A stretch of DNA of 64,000 bases from Candidatus Thorarchaeota archaeon (GTDB lineage Archaea > Asgardarchaeota > Thorarchaeia > Thorarchaeales > Thorarchaeaceae): contig RDOF01000003.1 in NCBI GenBank assembly GCA_011365025.1, positions 90,040 to 154,039 on the forward strand, in the 5' to 3' direction. Both the position numbers and the translations under genes were made by a program. The notes beneath the pieces are model-generated. The model saw only the letters and a list, made by a program, of their open reading frames with translations. It made no database searches and was not told where the DNA came from. Numbering within the stretch: the first letter of the stretch is position 1; each line of letters starts with the position of its first letter. Shown here piece after piece: positions 26,755-36,921 of this stretch.

Positions 26755-29700
26755 CTACTCCTCCGAAGAAAACACACCAAGACGCTCCTCTCTATAGACG
26801 GCGACTATGCTCTCCTTCTCCAAGGCGTCCCAAATAATCTGATACGCTCTTGCTTCTTCTATGCCGCAAAGAGCCATTCGAGATGCAAGCTTCTGAAGCT
26901 CAAATTCGCCTTCTTCTTCGACCTCATTGATGCGCTTTACGAGGCATTTTGGCCCTCGAGCAATTCCTTTTGCCTCAGTAATCTTGTGCATCTTCAGCAG
27001 TTTGCCATCCATGAGGTCATCAAAGAGCGCTTCAAACTGACTTGCCGTTCCCGGATCTAGTGCTCGAGCAGGAGGCTCTGTGTACATCCCATCGAAGACA
27101 AATCCCACGGCTTCTGCAAACTCAATCATTCTCAGTTCTTGAGCCTTAGATGGTGCAGTTAGACTAATGAAAGCACAGATTAGATTCTCTGTACTGATGG
27201 CACGTATGATGTCTGATATTGGAATTATTGATTCCGATTCTTGGTCAATCTCAAACTCCTTTCGAAATGTTGTAATGGCACTGATGAAGCCGCTCACGAG
27301 AGTTTCATCAAGTCCACCCTTTACGATGCGTGAGTAAATTGGAATTCCGGTGTGCTTATGAAGCACGATTACTCCGAGAAGACTCTGAACATCATCGAAT
27401 CTTCGTTTTACTACCATAGCTTCAATGTTGCGTGCCCGGGCTCTCCTGAGGTATGCAGCCCTGCCAGAGTAGCCAACCACGCCCACCACGAGAAGTAGAA
27501 TAAATGGGAAGTAGGTCTGGACCATTCTTGAAAGCGCAGCCACTTCGCTCACTTGGGGGCTCATTTGAACCTCGTAATAGTCCGTGCTAAGTGCAAAGTT
27601 CTCAAGACTGACGAAGATTCTGAGATGGGTGCTGCTAACAGCACTTGGCATTGTCAGTGTCCCCGAGTACAAGCCCGGCTGCCCAGCCACCTCCTCTAGT
27701 AGGTCAATGAGACGTGGCCCGGTTTCATCCACAAGCTGAATCTCCACGGCTGCTCCCGAAACCGGTAGTCCGTTATCTGCCCGCACAAGCCTAAGGCTTA
27801 CTGTAGTTGTTTGTCCCTCAATTCCGTCAATCCCCTGTATTTCAATAACTTGGACGATTACTGGATCCACTATGAACGAGAGATAGGAATTTCTGGTCTG
27901 AAATCCCTCTTTGCTGAAGGCGAAGGTTATGTCGTAGTTTCCCACTGCCTCCGGAGTTAGGTTCACGCGATATACTCCTTGAGAGATCTCCTCATACGTA
28001 ATCCACTGTGCTCCCGACCCTGAAGGAGTAACAGTTGCGCCACTAATTCCTGTCCCATTGAACATGGTGTAGCTGAAATCGAATACATACAACCCCTCAT
28101 ACACCAGAGCCTCCAGCAATGTAAACTCATTGACAGAAGCCGTAATCGAATTTGCTCTTAGGGTGAACTGAGTGATGCTAGTTGCATGAGCTGTTTTATT
28201 TGCGGCTATGAAGAGGGTCCATGTGCCGACTGCGTGAGTTCTGATTGAAATATAATAGATATCCCCTATTCGGTATTGACTAACAGTAATACCCTCATAG
28301 GGCGTCCAATCGACCGAGATCTGAGCACCAGTAACATTGGCACCTGTATCCGTTCTATAGTAGATGAGCGAGAGAACGTATTCATCTTCGAAAAGGACTG
28401 TATCTGATGAAATCCCTTCAAGAATGAGAAGGGCAGTTGGCGCCGGACTGACAATGAGCGTGAAGCCAACAGTTGCGTTCTGGTAGTTCACCAAATATGC
28501 TCTGAAGGCAATTAGAAAGGTACCAATCTCTGAGGGTTCAATAGTAATGTTGTAGAATCCGCTTCCCATTTCAATCACGCTATAGAAAATCAGACTTTCA
28601 GGAGGATTCAGGACATCAATCACAGCGCCTTCTAGACCGTTCGAATCCTCATCCTCAAACAGAAATTGCACTGTGTGTTGCTGATCCCCCGCAATCTCCG
28701 CCTCGTAATCATCAAGAGTTAGTACCGTGGGCGTTTCTCTCACTATGAAGCTGAATGTTACAAACTGCGTGGAGTAGTCGGTCAAATTGGCCTTTATCAG
28801 AAGTGTGAAGATTTTGGCTGTGGTAGCATTGAGAACCAGTGAGTAGTATCCGTTTCCTTCGTAAGTAGTTGGTCCGATTTGCAGCCCTGTTGCTGGAATG
28901 ATATTCACGACTTCAACGTCCGCTCCAGCAAGTCCGAATCCCGATGTATTAGTATAACTCACAACAAGCCTATACGTATCTCCATAAAGCGTGAAATCTG
29001 CCGTTCCATTGACGCATACAAATTCTGACCCAAAACCGTTGACAACTAATGTGAAACCGACAGTTGAGTTTAGGTGGTTCAGAAGGCTTGCTCTAAATAG
29101 AATCTGAAAGGTTCCTGCAGTCTGAGGCGTTACACCTATGTTGTAATAACCGCTTGTCATATCCACAGGGGTTCCTATTGTGATTCCTGCAGAAAAATCA
29201 AGGATTGTGATTGTGGCTCCTTGAAGTCCTGTCGAGTCCTCGTCTTGGAAGAGGAGTTCGATAACATAGTTCTCACCAATCGTTACCGTTGCTCCTGGTA
29301 CCGTGGCTGTTAGAACTGTTGGGACTTGATTAACCACCAACGTAAATGTTGCATATCCAGTCACATGATTGGTGAGATTTGCCTTGACTAAAATGGTCCA
29401 GGTGCTTGCACTAGATGGTGTGAGTTCTATTGAATAGTATCCATTGCCCTCGTCTGTAAAGGCTCCATAGGCAAGCCCTGAAGACGGAGTTACCTGTGCT
29501 ACTTCGACAGTGGCTGAGTCCAATCCGAAGCCTGTACTATTGGCATAATATACTACTAGCCTATAGCTACGCCCAAAACTCACGAAGCCAGCAGTTCCAT
29601 TTGTTGCACTGAAACTTGTTTCAACCTCGCCAACTATTAGAGTGAAGGAATCGGTTCCGTTGTAGTGATAATCCTTTGAGCATGTGAACGTGACCGTATA

Positions 29701-32031
29701 GGTCCCTGACTCGGTAGCAACAATAAACGCCGAATAATCTCCGAGTCCATCATCCGTTGTGGTTTGCAAAGAAAGGCCGCCTTCAGGACCACTAAAGGTC
29801 ATATAGATGCTGGCACCCTCAATCCCAGTACTGCTCTGAAGCTCATAATGCATATCTACTTCATAGACTTCGTACAATCCTATTTCAGGTGGAATGCCGC
29901 CAATTGATGTGAATTCAAAGTCAGTCCGGTGAGTGGAGATTACCGTAAACTGAAGCGAAACATCGTTGTAGTAGGGTTTGGATGCATTAACTGCCACAAC
30001 AAACCTTCCATTGCCCACAATTGATGTGTCGAAATTGGCTTCCCACCAATTCCTTAGGAGGTTTGCTTCAAAGATGATTTGGGTAACTGACCAATTTGCC
30101 ACGATTGTGGCGTCATCTTCCATCAAGAAATCACCATTATCTGCATCAGTGTACCTAAGGAAATTGGCTACGGTAAGACCTGAATCAGTTTCAATGGTTT
30201 CGTAATCAGTAGATACCAAATCTAATGAGGCACTATGATGCATTGCAAAGGATGTTGAACCATATGCTATCTCTGTTCCATTGGTCCATGCCAAGTGAAC
30301 GTTCCATTTGCCGGCAGTTGTGTTGAGGCCACCTAGGATTAGGTCTGATGAGTTGACTACCCCATTGATGCCACCTGAGATGCTCTCAATGAACCAAAGT
30401 GTGCCATTTGGCAAGACCCAGCTGAAGTTTGCCGGATTACTTAATTCAGGCGTGTTGAAGGCGGTGCCTATGCTTGCCTGAATGCGCGTAATGTTTCCAG
30501 TTGCAAATACGCCGGTATCACTCCAGCTTCCCAAACCATCATCCCACTTTTGGGTTGTAATTGATTTCGCGTAATTCGGAGCCTCCAACCTGATTTCCCA
30601 CCAACCCAAATTATCAAGAATGCTGTTTGGGATTTCAATGCTCCCCGGGGTTATTATGCAGGAGGATGTGACGTCATTCAAGAACGGATTTCTAATAGTC
30701 GCATTATTCCAGTCACTGGGGTATGTTACATGCAGTGACAGGTTCTGATACTGCCCGGCTGTTCCAATATACGTGTATAGTGATAGGTCTGCGCTTTGCC
30801 CAGGCGATACTGAATAAGCTACTCCTAGTTTCGTTGGGTCTGCAGCCCAGGAAGAATTCGTGTAGCGATGTGAAGCAAGATTGGTTCTGTAATCAAATGA
30901 TATACTCATGTTCGAGGTTATCTCGACGGTTAGTGGATTCTGTGTCCAAAATGCAGGATTAGATATCGTGCCACTGCCACTTTCACCTGTTCCTGTTATT
31001 GGTGCTGATAGTTCGCCTGCATGAAATGTCATCTCCACTTGGTTGGCATTTAGGGGATTTACGCTCACAACCGATATATCATCAATATGAACCTCGATTT
31101 TCTCAGCGTTCTCAACGCCATCCGGAATCCCGCTGCCATCGTCATCATAATCTAGGTCGGCATCCACATCAACATTGCTAGTGAAATAAAGGCCTATTTG
31201 AAACTCGAAAGTACTGCCAGTTAGTATGTCAGGGTCGACGTAAATGTTGTTTCTTTGATACCAGACGTTTCGAGCGTCCAGTGTTGTCATGTCCCATACC
31301 CATCCATTCCATCCCATAACATCTGACCCGAACCATGCAGCCAGATACACCGGCGACAGAAGATCATCTCCAAGTGGGTCCAAAGGGCCGCTAGCATAGA
31401 GAAACTTGAAGCTTAGATAGAATTCCTCTGCAAAGGGCAGATTGTCTACAGTCTGAGAAGCAACAACTTCGGAGCCAGCGAAATGAGTGTAGATATTTTG
31501 CCCTGTATTGGTTTCAGGGCCGATATTCGTTGTTACGACGAATTCTTCTGTGGAATTGTATGTGACAGTCTGTATTTGCCTTTGCAGGGGATCTGTGTCA
31601 TGGGTGTAGGCTGTCCACGGGTCTGATCCGTTGGTGAAGGTACCATTCTCAACGTATAACCTTTTAATATTCCAAACATCAATGCCCGTCGCACTCACTG
31701 CCCATCCATTCTGTTCGTCAATGGTTAGATTGCTCTCGGCTCTTGTGGCAGTATCAACCCTTGTTGATTTGTTATCGGAGAACAAGACCCCGTTCTGACG
31801 GATGAGTACTGGGTCCAAAGTTCCGGTGATAGGTCCCTGCGAAATCGAGAACTGGGTTCCATCTCTGTTGCTGTCACCAATAGCTTCAGGGATTGGTCCT
31901 AGTATTCCATTTTGAGCATCCTGTACTGCTGATGGATTCAAAGACGGCCATCCGCTCTGACCAAGCATTGCGATTTGACCTAAAATCAGGATGACAAGCA
32001 GTCCAGTGACTGGGAATTTCCAGGACCTCAT
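26755..32031 (-). CDS. Giant Ig-repeat surface protein with longin/roadblock-like cytoplasmic domain
   Basis: 1758 residues from the ATG at 32031, which gives a clean signal peptide (SWKFPVTGLLVILILGQIAM) and avoids overlap with the neighbouring gene. The N-terminal half is a secreted beta-rich region. It is followed by about eight tandem Ig-like domains of roughly 97 residues, with a recurring pattern like GFGLxxAxVEV...GNGYYSIELTP. Repeats 2-3 and 4-5 look like a duplicated pair. A single membrane helix (about 1505-1525) leads to a 230-residue cytoplasmic part. That part starts with LLGVIVLHKHTGIPIYS and LVSGFISAITTF, resembling the profilin-fold longin/roadblock-like domains common in Asgard proteins. 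It ends with a helical, possibly winged-helix region. Likely a surface sensor or adhesin. Confidence 0.75.
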   Translation of the reverse strand: MRSWKFPVTGLLVILILGQIAMLGQSGWPSLNPSAVQDAQNGILGPIPEAIGDSNRDGTQFSISQGPITGTLDPVLIRQNGVLFSDNKSTRVDTATRAESNLTIDEQNGWAVSATGIDVWNIKRLYVENGTFTNGSDPWTAYTHDTDPLQRQIQTVTYNSTEEFVVTTNIGPETNTGQNIYTHFAGSEVVASQTVDNLPFAEEFYLSFKFLYASGPLDPLGDDLLSPVYLAAWFGSDVMGWNGWVWDMTTLDARNVWYQRNNIYVDPDILTGSTFEFQIGLYFTSNVDVDADLDYDDDGSGIPDGVENAEKIEVHIDDISVVSVNPLNANQVEMTFHAGELSAPITGTGESGSGTISNPAFWTQNPLTVEITSNMSISFDYRTNLASHRYTNSSWAADPTKLGVAYSVSPGQSADLSLYTYIGTAGQYQNLSLHVTYPSDWNNATIRNPFLNDVTSSCIITPGSIEIPNSILDNLGWWEIRLEAPNYAKSITTQKWDDGLGSWSDTGVFATGNITRIQASIGTAFNTPELSNPANFSWVLPNGTLWFIESISGGINGVVNSSDLILGGLNTTAGKWNVHLAWTNGTEIAYGSTSFAMHHSASLDLVSTDYETIETDSGLTVANFLRYTDADNGDFLMEDDATIVANWSVTQIIFEANLLRNWWEANFDTSIVGNGRFVVAVNASKPYYNDVSLQFTVISTHRTDFEFTSIGGIPPEIGLYEVYEVDMHYELQSSTGIEGASIYMTFSGPEGGLSLQTTTDDGLGDYSAFIVATESGTYTVTFTCSKDYHYNGTDSFTLIVGEVETSFSATNGTAGFVSFGRSYRLVVYYANSTGFGLDSATVEVAQVTPSSGLAYGAFTDEGNGYYSIELTPSSASTWTILVKANLTNHVTGYATFTLVVNQVPTVLTATVPGATVTIGENYVIELLFQDEDSTGLQGATITILDFSAGITIGTPVDMTSGYYNIGVTPQTAGTFQILFRASLLNHLNSTVGFTLVVNGFGSEFVCVNGTADFTLYGDTYRLVVSYTNTSGFGLAGADVEVVNIIPATGLQIGPTTYEGNGYYSLVLNATTAKIFTLLIKANLTDYSTQFVTFSFIVRETPTVLTLDDYEAEIAGDQQHTVQFLFEDEDSNGLEGAVIDVLNPPESLIFYSVIEMGSGFYNITIEPSEIGTFLIAFRAYLVNYQNATVGFTLIVSPAPTALLILEGISSDTVLFEDEYVLSLIYYRTDTGANVTGAQISVDWTPYEGITVSQYRIGDIYYISIRTHAVGTWTLFIAANKTAHATSITQFTLRANSITASVNEFTLLEALVYEGLYVFDFSYTMFNGTGISGATVTPSGSGAQWITYEEISQGVYRVNLTPEAVGNYDITFAFSKEGFQTRNSYLSFIVDPVIVQVIEIQGIDGIEGQTTTVSLRLVRADNGLPVSGAAVEIQLVDETGPRLIDLLEEVAGQPGLYSGTLTMPSAVSSTHLRIFVSLENFALSTDYYEVQMSPQVSEVAALSRMVQTYFPFILLLVVGVVGYSGRAAYLRRARARNIEAMVVKRRFDDVQSLLGVIVLHKHTGIPIYSRIVKGGLDETLVSGFISAITTFRKEFEIDQESESIIPISDIIRAISTENLICAFISLTAPSKAQELRMIEFAEAVGFVFDGMYTEPPARALDPGTASQFEALFDDLMDGKLLKMHKITEAKGIARGPKCLVKRINEVEEEGEFELQKLASRMALCGIEEARAYQIIWDALEKESIVAVYREERLGVFSSEE

Positions 32032-32087
32032 AGCAATCGACCCGTAGTTTGTCGTCCTCTTGACACAGGTTCCTGGATGGAATCCCC

Positions 32088-33278
32088 TCACCCGGGCCAT
32101 TTGGACGTTGATATTGGCACCAGGCGTTTGTTTATGAACGCCTGTAGGTCAGAACCTTGTTGAGTAGCAATATTACCATATTTAGGATGAACTTTGGAGA
32201 AAACTGACTGAACAACTCCAATCTTCTCCCCCTTCTCCTCCATTTCCCATCGTCCGATTGTTTCCCCATTTATCCAAATTGAGGGTCGAATCTCTCCAGA
32301 TACGTTTGTAGCGCCGGTCACCGAGAACTTCTTTGGTGGAGGTGGGGCATCTGGAGGCCAGTAATGTTCTCGAAGCTTGGGGAAGAGCCAAGCTCTCATC
32401 TCGTCACTCACATACCATGCTCTTTCGGTGAAAGCCTTTGGGAGATGGTCTTCGTAGGGTAGGAACCATACCACTGGCTCCGGGGGGTACTCCAGTGATT
32501 TCGCCTTCTCGTAGTCCTCTGGGGCCATATATGCATGGGTTCCATTAATTTCGACCTTGGAAGCTTTTTCTGTCAGTGTTTCCACTACTCTCCTCGTGTC
32601 GGTCTTGGTTAGGGGAATCCACCAAGCTATATCATCAACTGTGACAGGTCCAAAAGCATTGATGTACTTCTCCACAAGCGCCGTAACAGCCTGCTCCTGT
32701 GTCATCTCTGGAATTGAGATCCCCTTCGCCCACTTTTCCAGAAGTGCATAGGCTGTCAGTGAACTCCTTGCATGACTTGCCGTGGCCCTCACCACCTTTC
32801 CTTGAGCCATGGCTAGTAAGAGAATCCAGCGGAACTCCTTGTCGATTTCCGAGATATCATTCTTCATCTCTCGTGTAGTGGCAATCCCTGATTCCAATCT
32901 TTCAATGATCAATGCAATCATGGCACCAATTTCGGCATCAGTATACTTCTTCAGAAATGGATTCTTCCTCACCGCGTTGAACATGTTTGGTCCGGTGGCA
33001 TTAATGATTAGGGGGACGTTTTCAACGTGAATCACATGAACAGTGCTGCGAAAGGAGTTCAATCGTACAAGTCTATCGCCTTTGTTGAGGGAAGTAAAGA
33101 CTCCGCCTGCATCAAAGTCTCCGATTCTGGCCCATACTGAAAGGTATGGTGTCCAGTAGTCCGTAGAATGCAGACCAAGCTGCTCCTTGGCAATCTGGTA
33201 GAAATCCGGCTTCTTCCGATCTAATGCATACTGCTTTCTAAGATGATTCTGGCGGACTTGGTCAATGGAGAGCCTCAG
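32088..33278 (-). CDS. AlkZ/HTH_42-family winged-helix DNA glycosylase-like protein
   Basis: The frame is open to 33278, giving 396 residues, the length of YcaQ/AlkZ-family proteins. The first ATG/GTG/TTG is a TTG at 33062, which would remove 72 residues that clearly belong. Upstream of it, the conserved N-terminal block appears (LGLHSTDYWTPYLSVWARIG, then RSTVHVIHVEN, matching 'lRgTlHlv.a.D'). A perfect AGGAGGA lies seven bases before a CTG codon at 33278, the best start. The family uses tandem winged helices to unhook or excise alkylated bases. Specificity is unknown. Confidence 0.7.
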   Translation of the reverse strand: MRLSIDQVRQNHLRKQYALDRKKPDFYQIAKEQLGLHSTDYWTPYLSVWARIGDFDAGGVFTSLNKGDRLVRLNSFRSTVHVIHVENVPLIINATGPNMFNAVRKNPFLKKYTDAEIGAMIALIIERLESGIATTREMKNDISEIDKEFRWILLLAMAQGKVVRATASHARSSLTAYALLEKWAKGISIPEMTQEQAVTALVEKYINAFGPVTVDDIAWWIPLTKTDTRRVVETLTEKASKVEINGTHAYMAPEDYEKAKSLEYPPEPVVWFLPYEDHLPKAFTERAWYVSDEMRAWLFPKLREHYWPPDAPPPPKKFSVTGATNVSGEIRPSIWINGETIGRWEMEEKGEKIGVVQSVFSKVHPKYGNIATQQGSDLQAFINKRLVPISTSKWPG

Positions 33279-33543
33279 CTGGTTTTCCTCCTGTTCAAAT
33301 ACAATGATGTTGGCATATTTAGTTCATTCCTTCCTCTCAACTGGCGAAAACAAACAGAGTGTCACTTTATTCTTTTACATGAAGAGAACTTGTGCATCTT
33401 GTTTCATAGATACACGCAACACATTCACATTGTACGGACATGCTGGTAAATTCCCGAGCTGATTGTATGATTGACGTAGATAGCAATAGTTTCAAGCAGA
33501 AACGTACACGAAATCATTCATCCATTAGTAGGAGCGCAGTCAG
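33279..33543. other. Divergent promoter region
   Basis: 265 bases between the AlkZ-like gene (minus) and trmO (plus). Only AT-rich stretches and the AGGAGGA ribosome site at 33286-33292 of the minus-strand gene are seen. No convincing gene or repeat. Confidence 0.4.
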
Positions 33544-33981
33544 TTGAGCTTTATACTTCGGCCCATTGGAAAAGTGGAAAAATTGGAAGGCAAAGCCCCC
33601 AGAGTTTTGATCAAAGAGGAGTTTCGTCCAGCAATGCTGAATATTGACAAGTATTCTCATCTTCATATTCTCTGGTGGGCTACCGATCGCGATACGCCCG
33701 AAGAACGCCAACATGTTCAAGGAACACCTCCCAGGGAAGGGGCTCCCCTGTCGGGTGTTTTTGCCACTAGATCTCCAGCCAGGCCAAATCCCTTATGTTT
33801 GACAATTTCAAGGATTGAGGGATTGGACGAGGCCGAGGGAATCTTGATTCTGGATCATATGGATGCTAGGGATGGGACTCCGGTTTTAGATATCAAGCCA
33901 TACCTTCCCTCTTCAGATCGTGTTGATGATGCTAGAGTGCCTCCATGGTTTCTAAACCTCGTTCCTAGATATACAACTTAA
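33544..33981 (+). CDS. trmO: TrmO-like tRNA N6-methyltransferase (TsaA/UPF0066 family)
   Basis: 145 residues, TTG start. The N-terminus LRPIGKVEK and the motifs GVFATRSPARPNPL and DGTPVLDIKPYLPSSD are diagnostic of the TsaA/YaeB beta-barrel family. These enzymes use SAM to methylate the t6A37-modified tRNA (m6t6A). It lacks the C-terminal extension of E. coli TrmO, as is usual for archaeal members. The arrangement with the next Lrp-like gene suggests no obvious functional link. Confidence 0.85.
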   Translation: MSFILRPIGKVEKLEGKAPRVLIKEEFRPAMLNIDKYSHLHILWWATDRDTPEERQHVQGTPPREGAPLSGVFATRSPARPNPLCLTISRIEGLDEAEGILILDHMDARDGTPVLDIKPYLPSSDRVDDARVPPWFLNLVPRYTT

Positions 33982-34057
33982 GAAGTGCTTCCTACTGAAT
34001 TTATAGGGACGAACCGGAGAGGAATGCACTGGCAATTCACCTCGGACGGAAGAGCTG

Positions 34058-34966
34058 ATGCTCATGGATTTGATAGACAAGGGGATTCTTGGAGACCTAT
34101 TAGCAAACTGCAGGATTACCTATGAGGAGCTAGCACGGAAGTATGAGCTTTCGGCCAATGCTGTGAAGCGACGTATTCAGAAGCTTGAGGAACGTGGAGT
34201 TATAACCAATTATTTGACTAGAGTTTCACTGGCAATGCTCGATGCTGAGTATCTACTCGGACTTGTTCTGGCTGATGGTTCTCAGGATGAGATTCAGTTT
34301 GTCAACTTGATTGGCTCAAATCCAAGCGTTCTTGCAGCAGCTGCATATTCTGATGGCACCTACGTCTTTCTTGCAGAGTATACCAACAACATAGAACTTA
34401 TGGAATTAGGCGCATTTCTACGTCGATTGGGTGGAGTTCAGGCCGTTGAGCTACACACCTTGGTCGCAAGAAAAGGCGGCAAAATCGAGTTCACTGATGA
34501 CATGCGGAGAATACTGAAGCGTCTCGTTGATGACCCAAGAATGACCGTTGCTGACCTGGCTCGCAATACTGGTTACTCGGCGAGGCGCGTTAGAAGGCTA
34601 TTGAACGAGATGATTGAGAGTGATGCAGTCTTCTTTTCGGTTGGGTATGAACTTGCAGAAGAGGGCAACCTTCCTTTTCTGGCCAGTGTATTTTGGGACG
34701 AGCGAGTTGTCACGCACGAAGCCGTTGTTGAATGGCTTACCCACCAGTATCCAAGGTCTCTTTGGGAGTGGTATGTATCCGTTTCGGAGCCTGCAATTTT
34801 CTGTTTATTTAGTGCCAGAGACCCTCGGGCGATGACAGGAATCGTTAGAGAAATCCGGGCAAAGGAGTTCGTTGAACGAGTCAAGGTTACAATTCCTAAA
34901 TACCATAGGGCCTTCCAAGGGCCAAGATATCGATTTCTACATGAACTAGTAAAGGGAATTGATTGA
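34058..34966 (+). CDS. Tandem Lrp/AsnC-type regulator
   Basis: 302 residues built from two similar halves. Each has an N-terminal HTH (ITYEELARKYELSANAVKRR near 22, and MTVADLARNTGYSARRVRRL near 163) followed by a RAM-like ligand-binding region. Single-unit Lrp proteins are about 150 residues, so this is a fused duplication, perhaps forming one intramolecular dimer with two unlike DNA-binding heads. Ligand and targets unknown. Stops two bases before the convergent glycosyltransferase stop. Confidence 0.8.
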   Translation: MLMDLIDKGILGDLLANCRITYEELARKYELSANAVKRRIQKLEERGVITNYLTRVSLAMLDAEYLLGLVLADGSQDEIQFVNLIGSNPSVLAAAAYSDGTYVFLAEYTNNIELMELGAFLRRLGGVQAVELHTLVARKGGKIEFTDDMRRILKRLVDDPRMTVADLARNTGYSARRVRRLLNEMIESDAVFFSVGYELAEEGNLPFLASVFWDERVVTHEAVVEWLTHQYPRSLWEWYVSVSEPAIFCLFSARDPRAMTGIVREIRAKEFVERVKVTIPKYHRAFQGPRYRFLHELVKGID

Positions 34967-34967
34967 C

Positions 34968-36815
34968 CTATTCGTCTGAGTAAATCTCCTCCCATACAGA
35001 CATTACGCTGGGTATTTCTTCGGAATTCTTTCGACCGCGCCAGTTAATTGCATGAGCAATTCTTCCAAGTTCTCCTCCCTTCCAGAGATAGATGATGCCC
35101 CATGCAGCCAGAATCCAGAAGTAGACAAACCGAAAGCATAGGAAAACTATCAACGCCATGAAGACTGAGAGTAGGTGGTGCTTTTGGAGTTTGAACGGTG
35201 AGGAGTCCTGCAGGTCCAGATTTTTGTAGTCAAAGAGGATGGCGAAAAAGGGACAAAGCGCCAGCAAGTAGAATTTGTAGGCCCCTCTTGGATAGAAGAA
35301 CTGAACGCAAAGAACAGCAATGAAGGCCCAAAACAGACCCTTTGTGATAATCTTTCGATATTTGCTTCCAATATCATGAGATGCCTCTGGCCTGTACGTG
35401 GCATATAGCCCGTATACTACGATGCCGCTGAGAATCAAGAAAACATAATTGATTAGGAGAAATGCAATAACGTCAGTAAGCCACACAGGGGCACCAATCC
35501 ATAGAAAGAACGAACCAAGATGCACAGTCATCGACAAATCCGGGATGAATACTATCAGTCGCTCATAGACCCCCGTATTCCAGAATATCATCTGGTTTAG
35601 AAATTGTTCCGCGCTACCAATGAGAAACGGCAAGGATACAAGCACCACCAAACCTGCATAGATTGATGTACTTCTGAAGAAGGTCTTCATCGCGCGGCTC
35701 AGAGAAGGCTGCTCCTCTTTCTTAATATAGGCAATTACAAGCAAGGGGAAGAAAACTACCGCCAGCTGCTTATACAGGGTTGCGATGGCAAGAGCAGCTA
35801 TTGACAGGTCCGATTTCTCTTCTAATGCAAGATAGAAGGAGCATGCAACGAAGAACACGTATGGCGTAGGGTTTAACCACATAAATGACCCATAGAACAG
35901 TGTTAACGGATTGAGAAGATACACCAGCATGGCATAGATGGACCTGCGTTCTTCACCGCTCAAGCTCAAGGTGGTTTTGTATACTAGAACGCCTGTTGCG
36001 ATATTGAAAACAAACAGAGGAATTCCCGGTAGCCATGAAGGAACGCTTCCAAGAATAGCTACGGTATATATCCAGAGTGGTGGATACAGGTAATAGAACA
36101 TCTCCATAGAGTAGGGCCATACCCCCTCCAACAGCTTTGGGACCCAAGAGAGGTAGAAAAACTGGTAGTCATTATACAGCTCGACATGAACCAATTCAAG
36201 AAATATGTCCGGTAGACCCAAGCTGTATGTCGCTAATGTAAAGGTTCGAAGGAAGAATAGAACCAGATTCACACTGGATCCAGCTAGGAAGTATCGCTTC
36301 CAGCCAGTTACCCTCCAGCCAAGGCCGGCCAAGGTGATAAAGACCCCAGAAAAGCCAATTGTAAGGGATAGATAAAACGAGGGTGGCAGAGCAACGTAGT
36401 AGTAGCTCCAAATGGCCTCGTTATCATCGAAGTTGAAGATAATGATATAGCGGTTGAAGGTTGAAGTAAAAGGTTCTTCATACCTTGCTCGACTAGCGAC
36501 ATCGAATTGAAGTGCTGTGCCCGCTTCGTCAATAGGCGTTCCGGAGCTCCATTCAGCAAACTGACCCGAATCGAGAAGATACACCGAGAAGTTCTCATTT
36601 GCCACTTGGCTGGGGCCTAACAAGTCTATCCCAAAGGAGTACTCGGATGCTCCAAGCTCAAGTCTGATACTCTCCACAGCATGGTCGTGCCCACCCACAA
36701 AGATAGGATATCCACTTCGAGTCACACCAGGAACTGAGAGATGAAATCCAAGGCCAATTACCGCGGTGATGAGTCCCGCGATGATTACTGCTTTCTGGAG
36801 TCTCTCTCTATCCAC
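34968..36815 (-). CDS. GT-C fold membrane glycosyltransferase
   Basis: 615 residues from the GTG at 36815 (AGGTGA five bases upstream; an upstream in-frame GTG at 36824 is possible). One N-terminal helix, then an extracytoplasmic beta-rich insert of about 120 residues, then about ten helices. The likely catalytic region is ELYNDYQFFYLSWVPKLLEG followed by YYLYPPLW, the 'D..Y......L..G..PY' layout of GT-C enzymes that use polyprenyl-phosphate sugars. Donor and acceptor are unknown. A dolichol-phosphate-mannose donor would link it to the DPM2-like protein, but that is speculative. Confidence 0.7.
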   Translation of the reverse strand: MDRERLQKAVIIAGLITAVIGLGFHLSVPGVTRSGYPIFVGGHDHAVESIRLELGASEYSFGIDLLGPSQVANENFSVYLLDSGQFAEWSSGTPIDEAGTALQFDVASRARYEEPFTSTFNRYIIIFNFDDNEAIWSYYYVALPPSFYLSLTIGFSGVFITLAGLGWRVTGWKRYFLAGSSVNLVLFFLRTFTLATYSLGLPDIFLELVHVELYNDYQFFYLSWVPKLLEGVWPYSMEMFYYLYPPLWIYTVAILGSVPSWLPGIPLFVFNIATGVLVYKTTLSLSGEERRSIYAMLVYLLNPLTLFYGSFMWLNPTPYVFFVACSFYLALEEKSDLSIAALAIATLYKQLAVVFFPLLVIAYIKKEEQPSLSRAMKTFFRSTSIYAGLVVLVSLPFLIGSAEQFLNQMIFWNTGVYERLIVFIPDLSMTVHLGSFFLWIGAPVWLTDVIAFLLINYVFLILSGIVVYGLYATYRPEASHDIGSKYRKIITKGLFWAFIAVLCVQFFYPRGAYKFYLLALCPFFAILFDYKNLDLQDSSPFKLQKHHLLSVFMALIVFLCFRFVYFWILAAWGIIYLWKGGELGRIAHAINWRGRKNSEEIPSVMSVWEEIYSDE

Positions 36816-36921
36816 GCTGTTCACCTAATTCAAGCACAGCCAAGAGAGATATTATCCTTGGGGTGCAACTTTTGTACTATTTCACTCGCCGTGAGGCAAC
36901 TCTGTTGCTTTTCTTCTCGAG

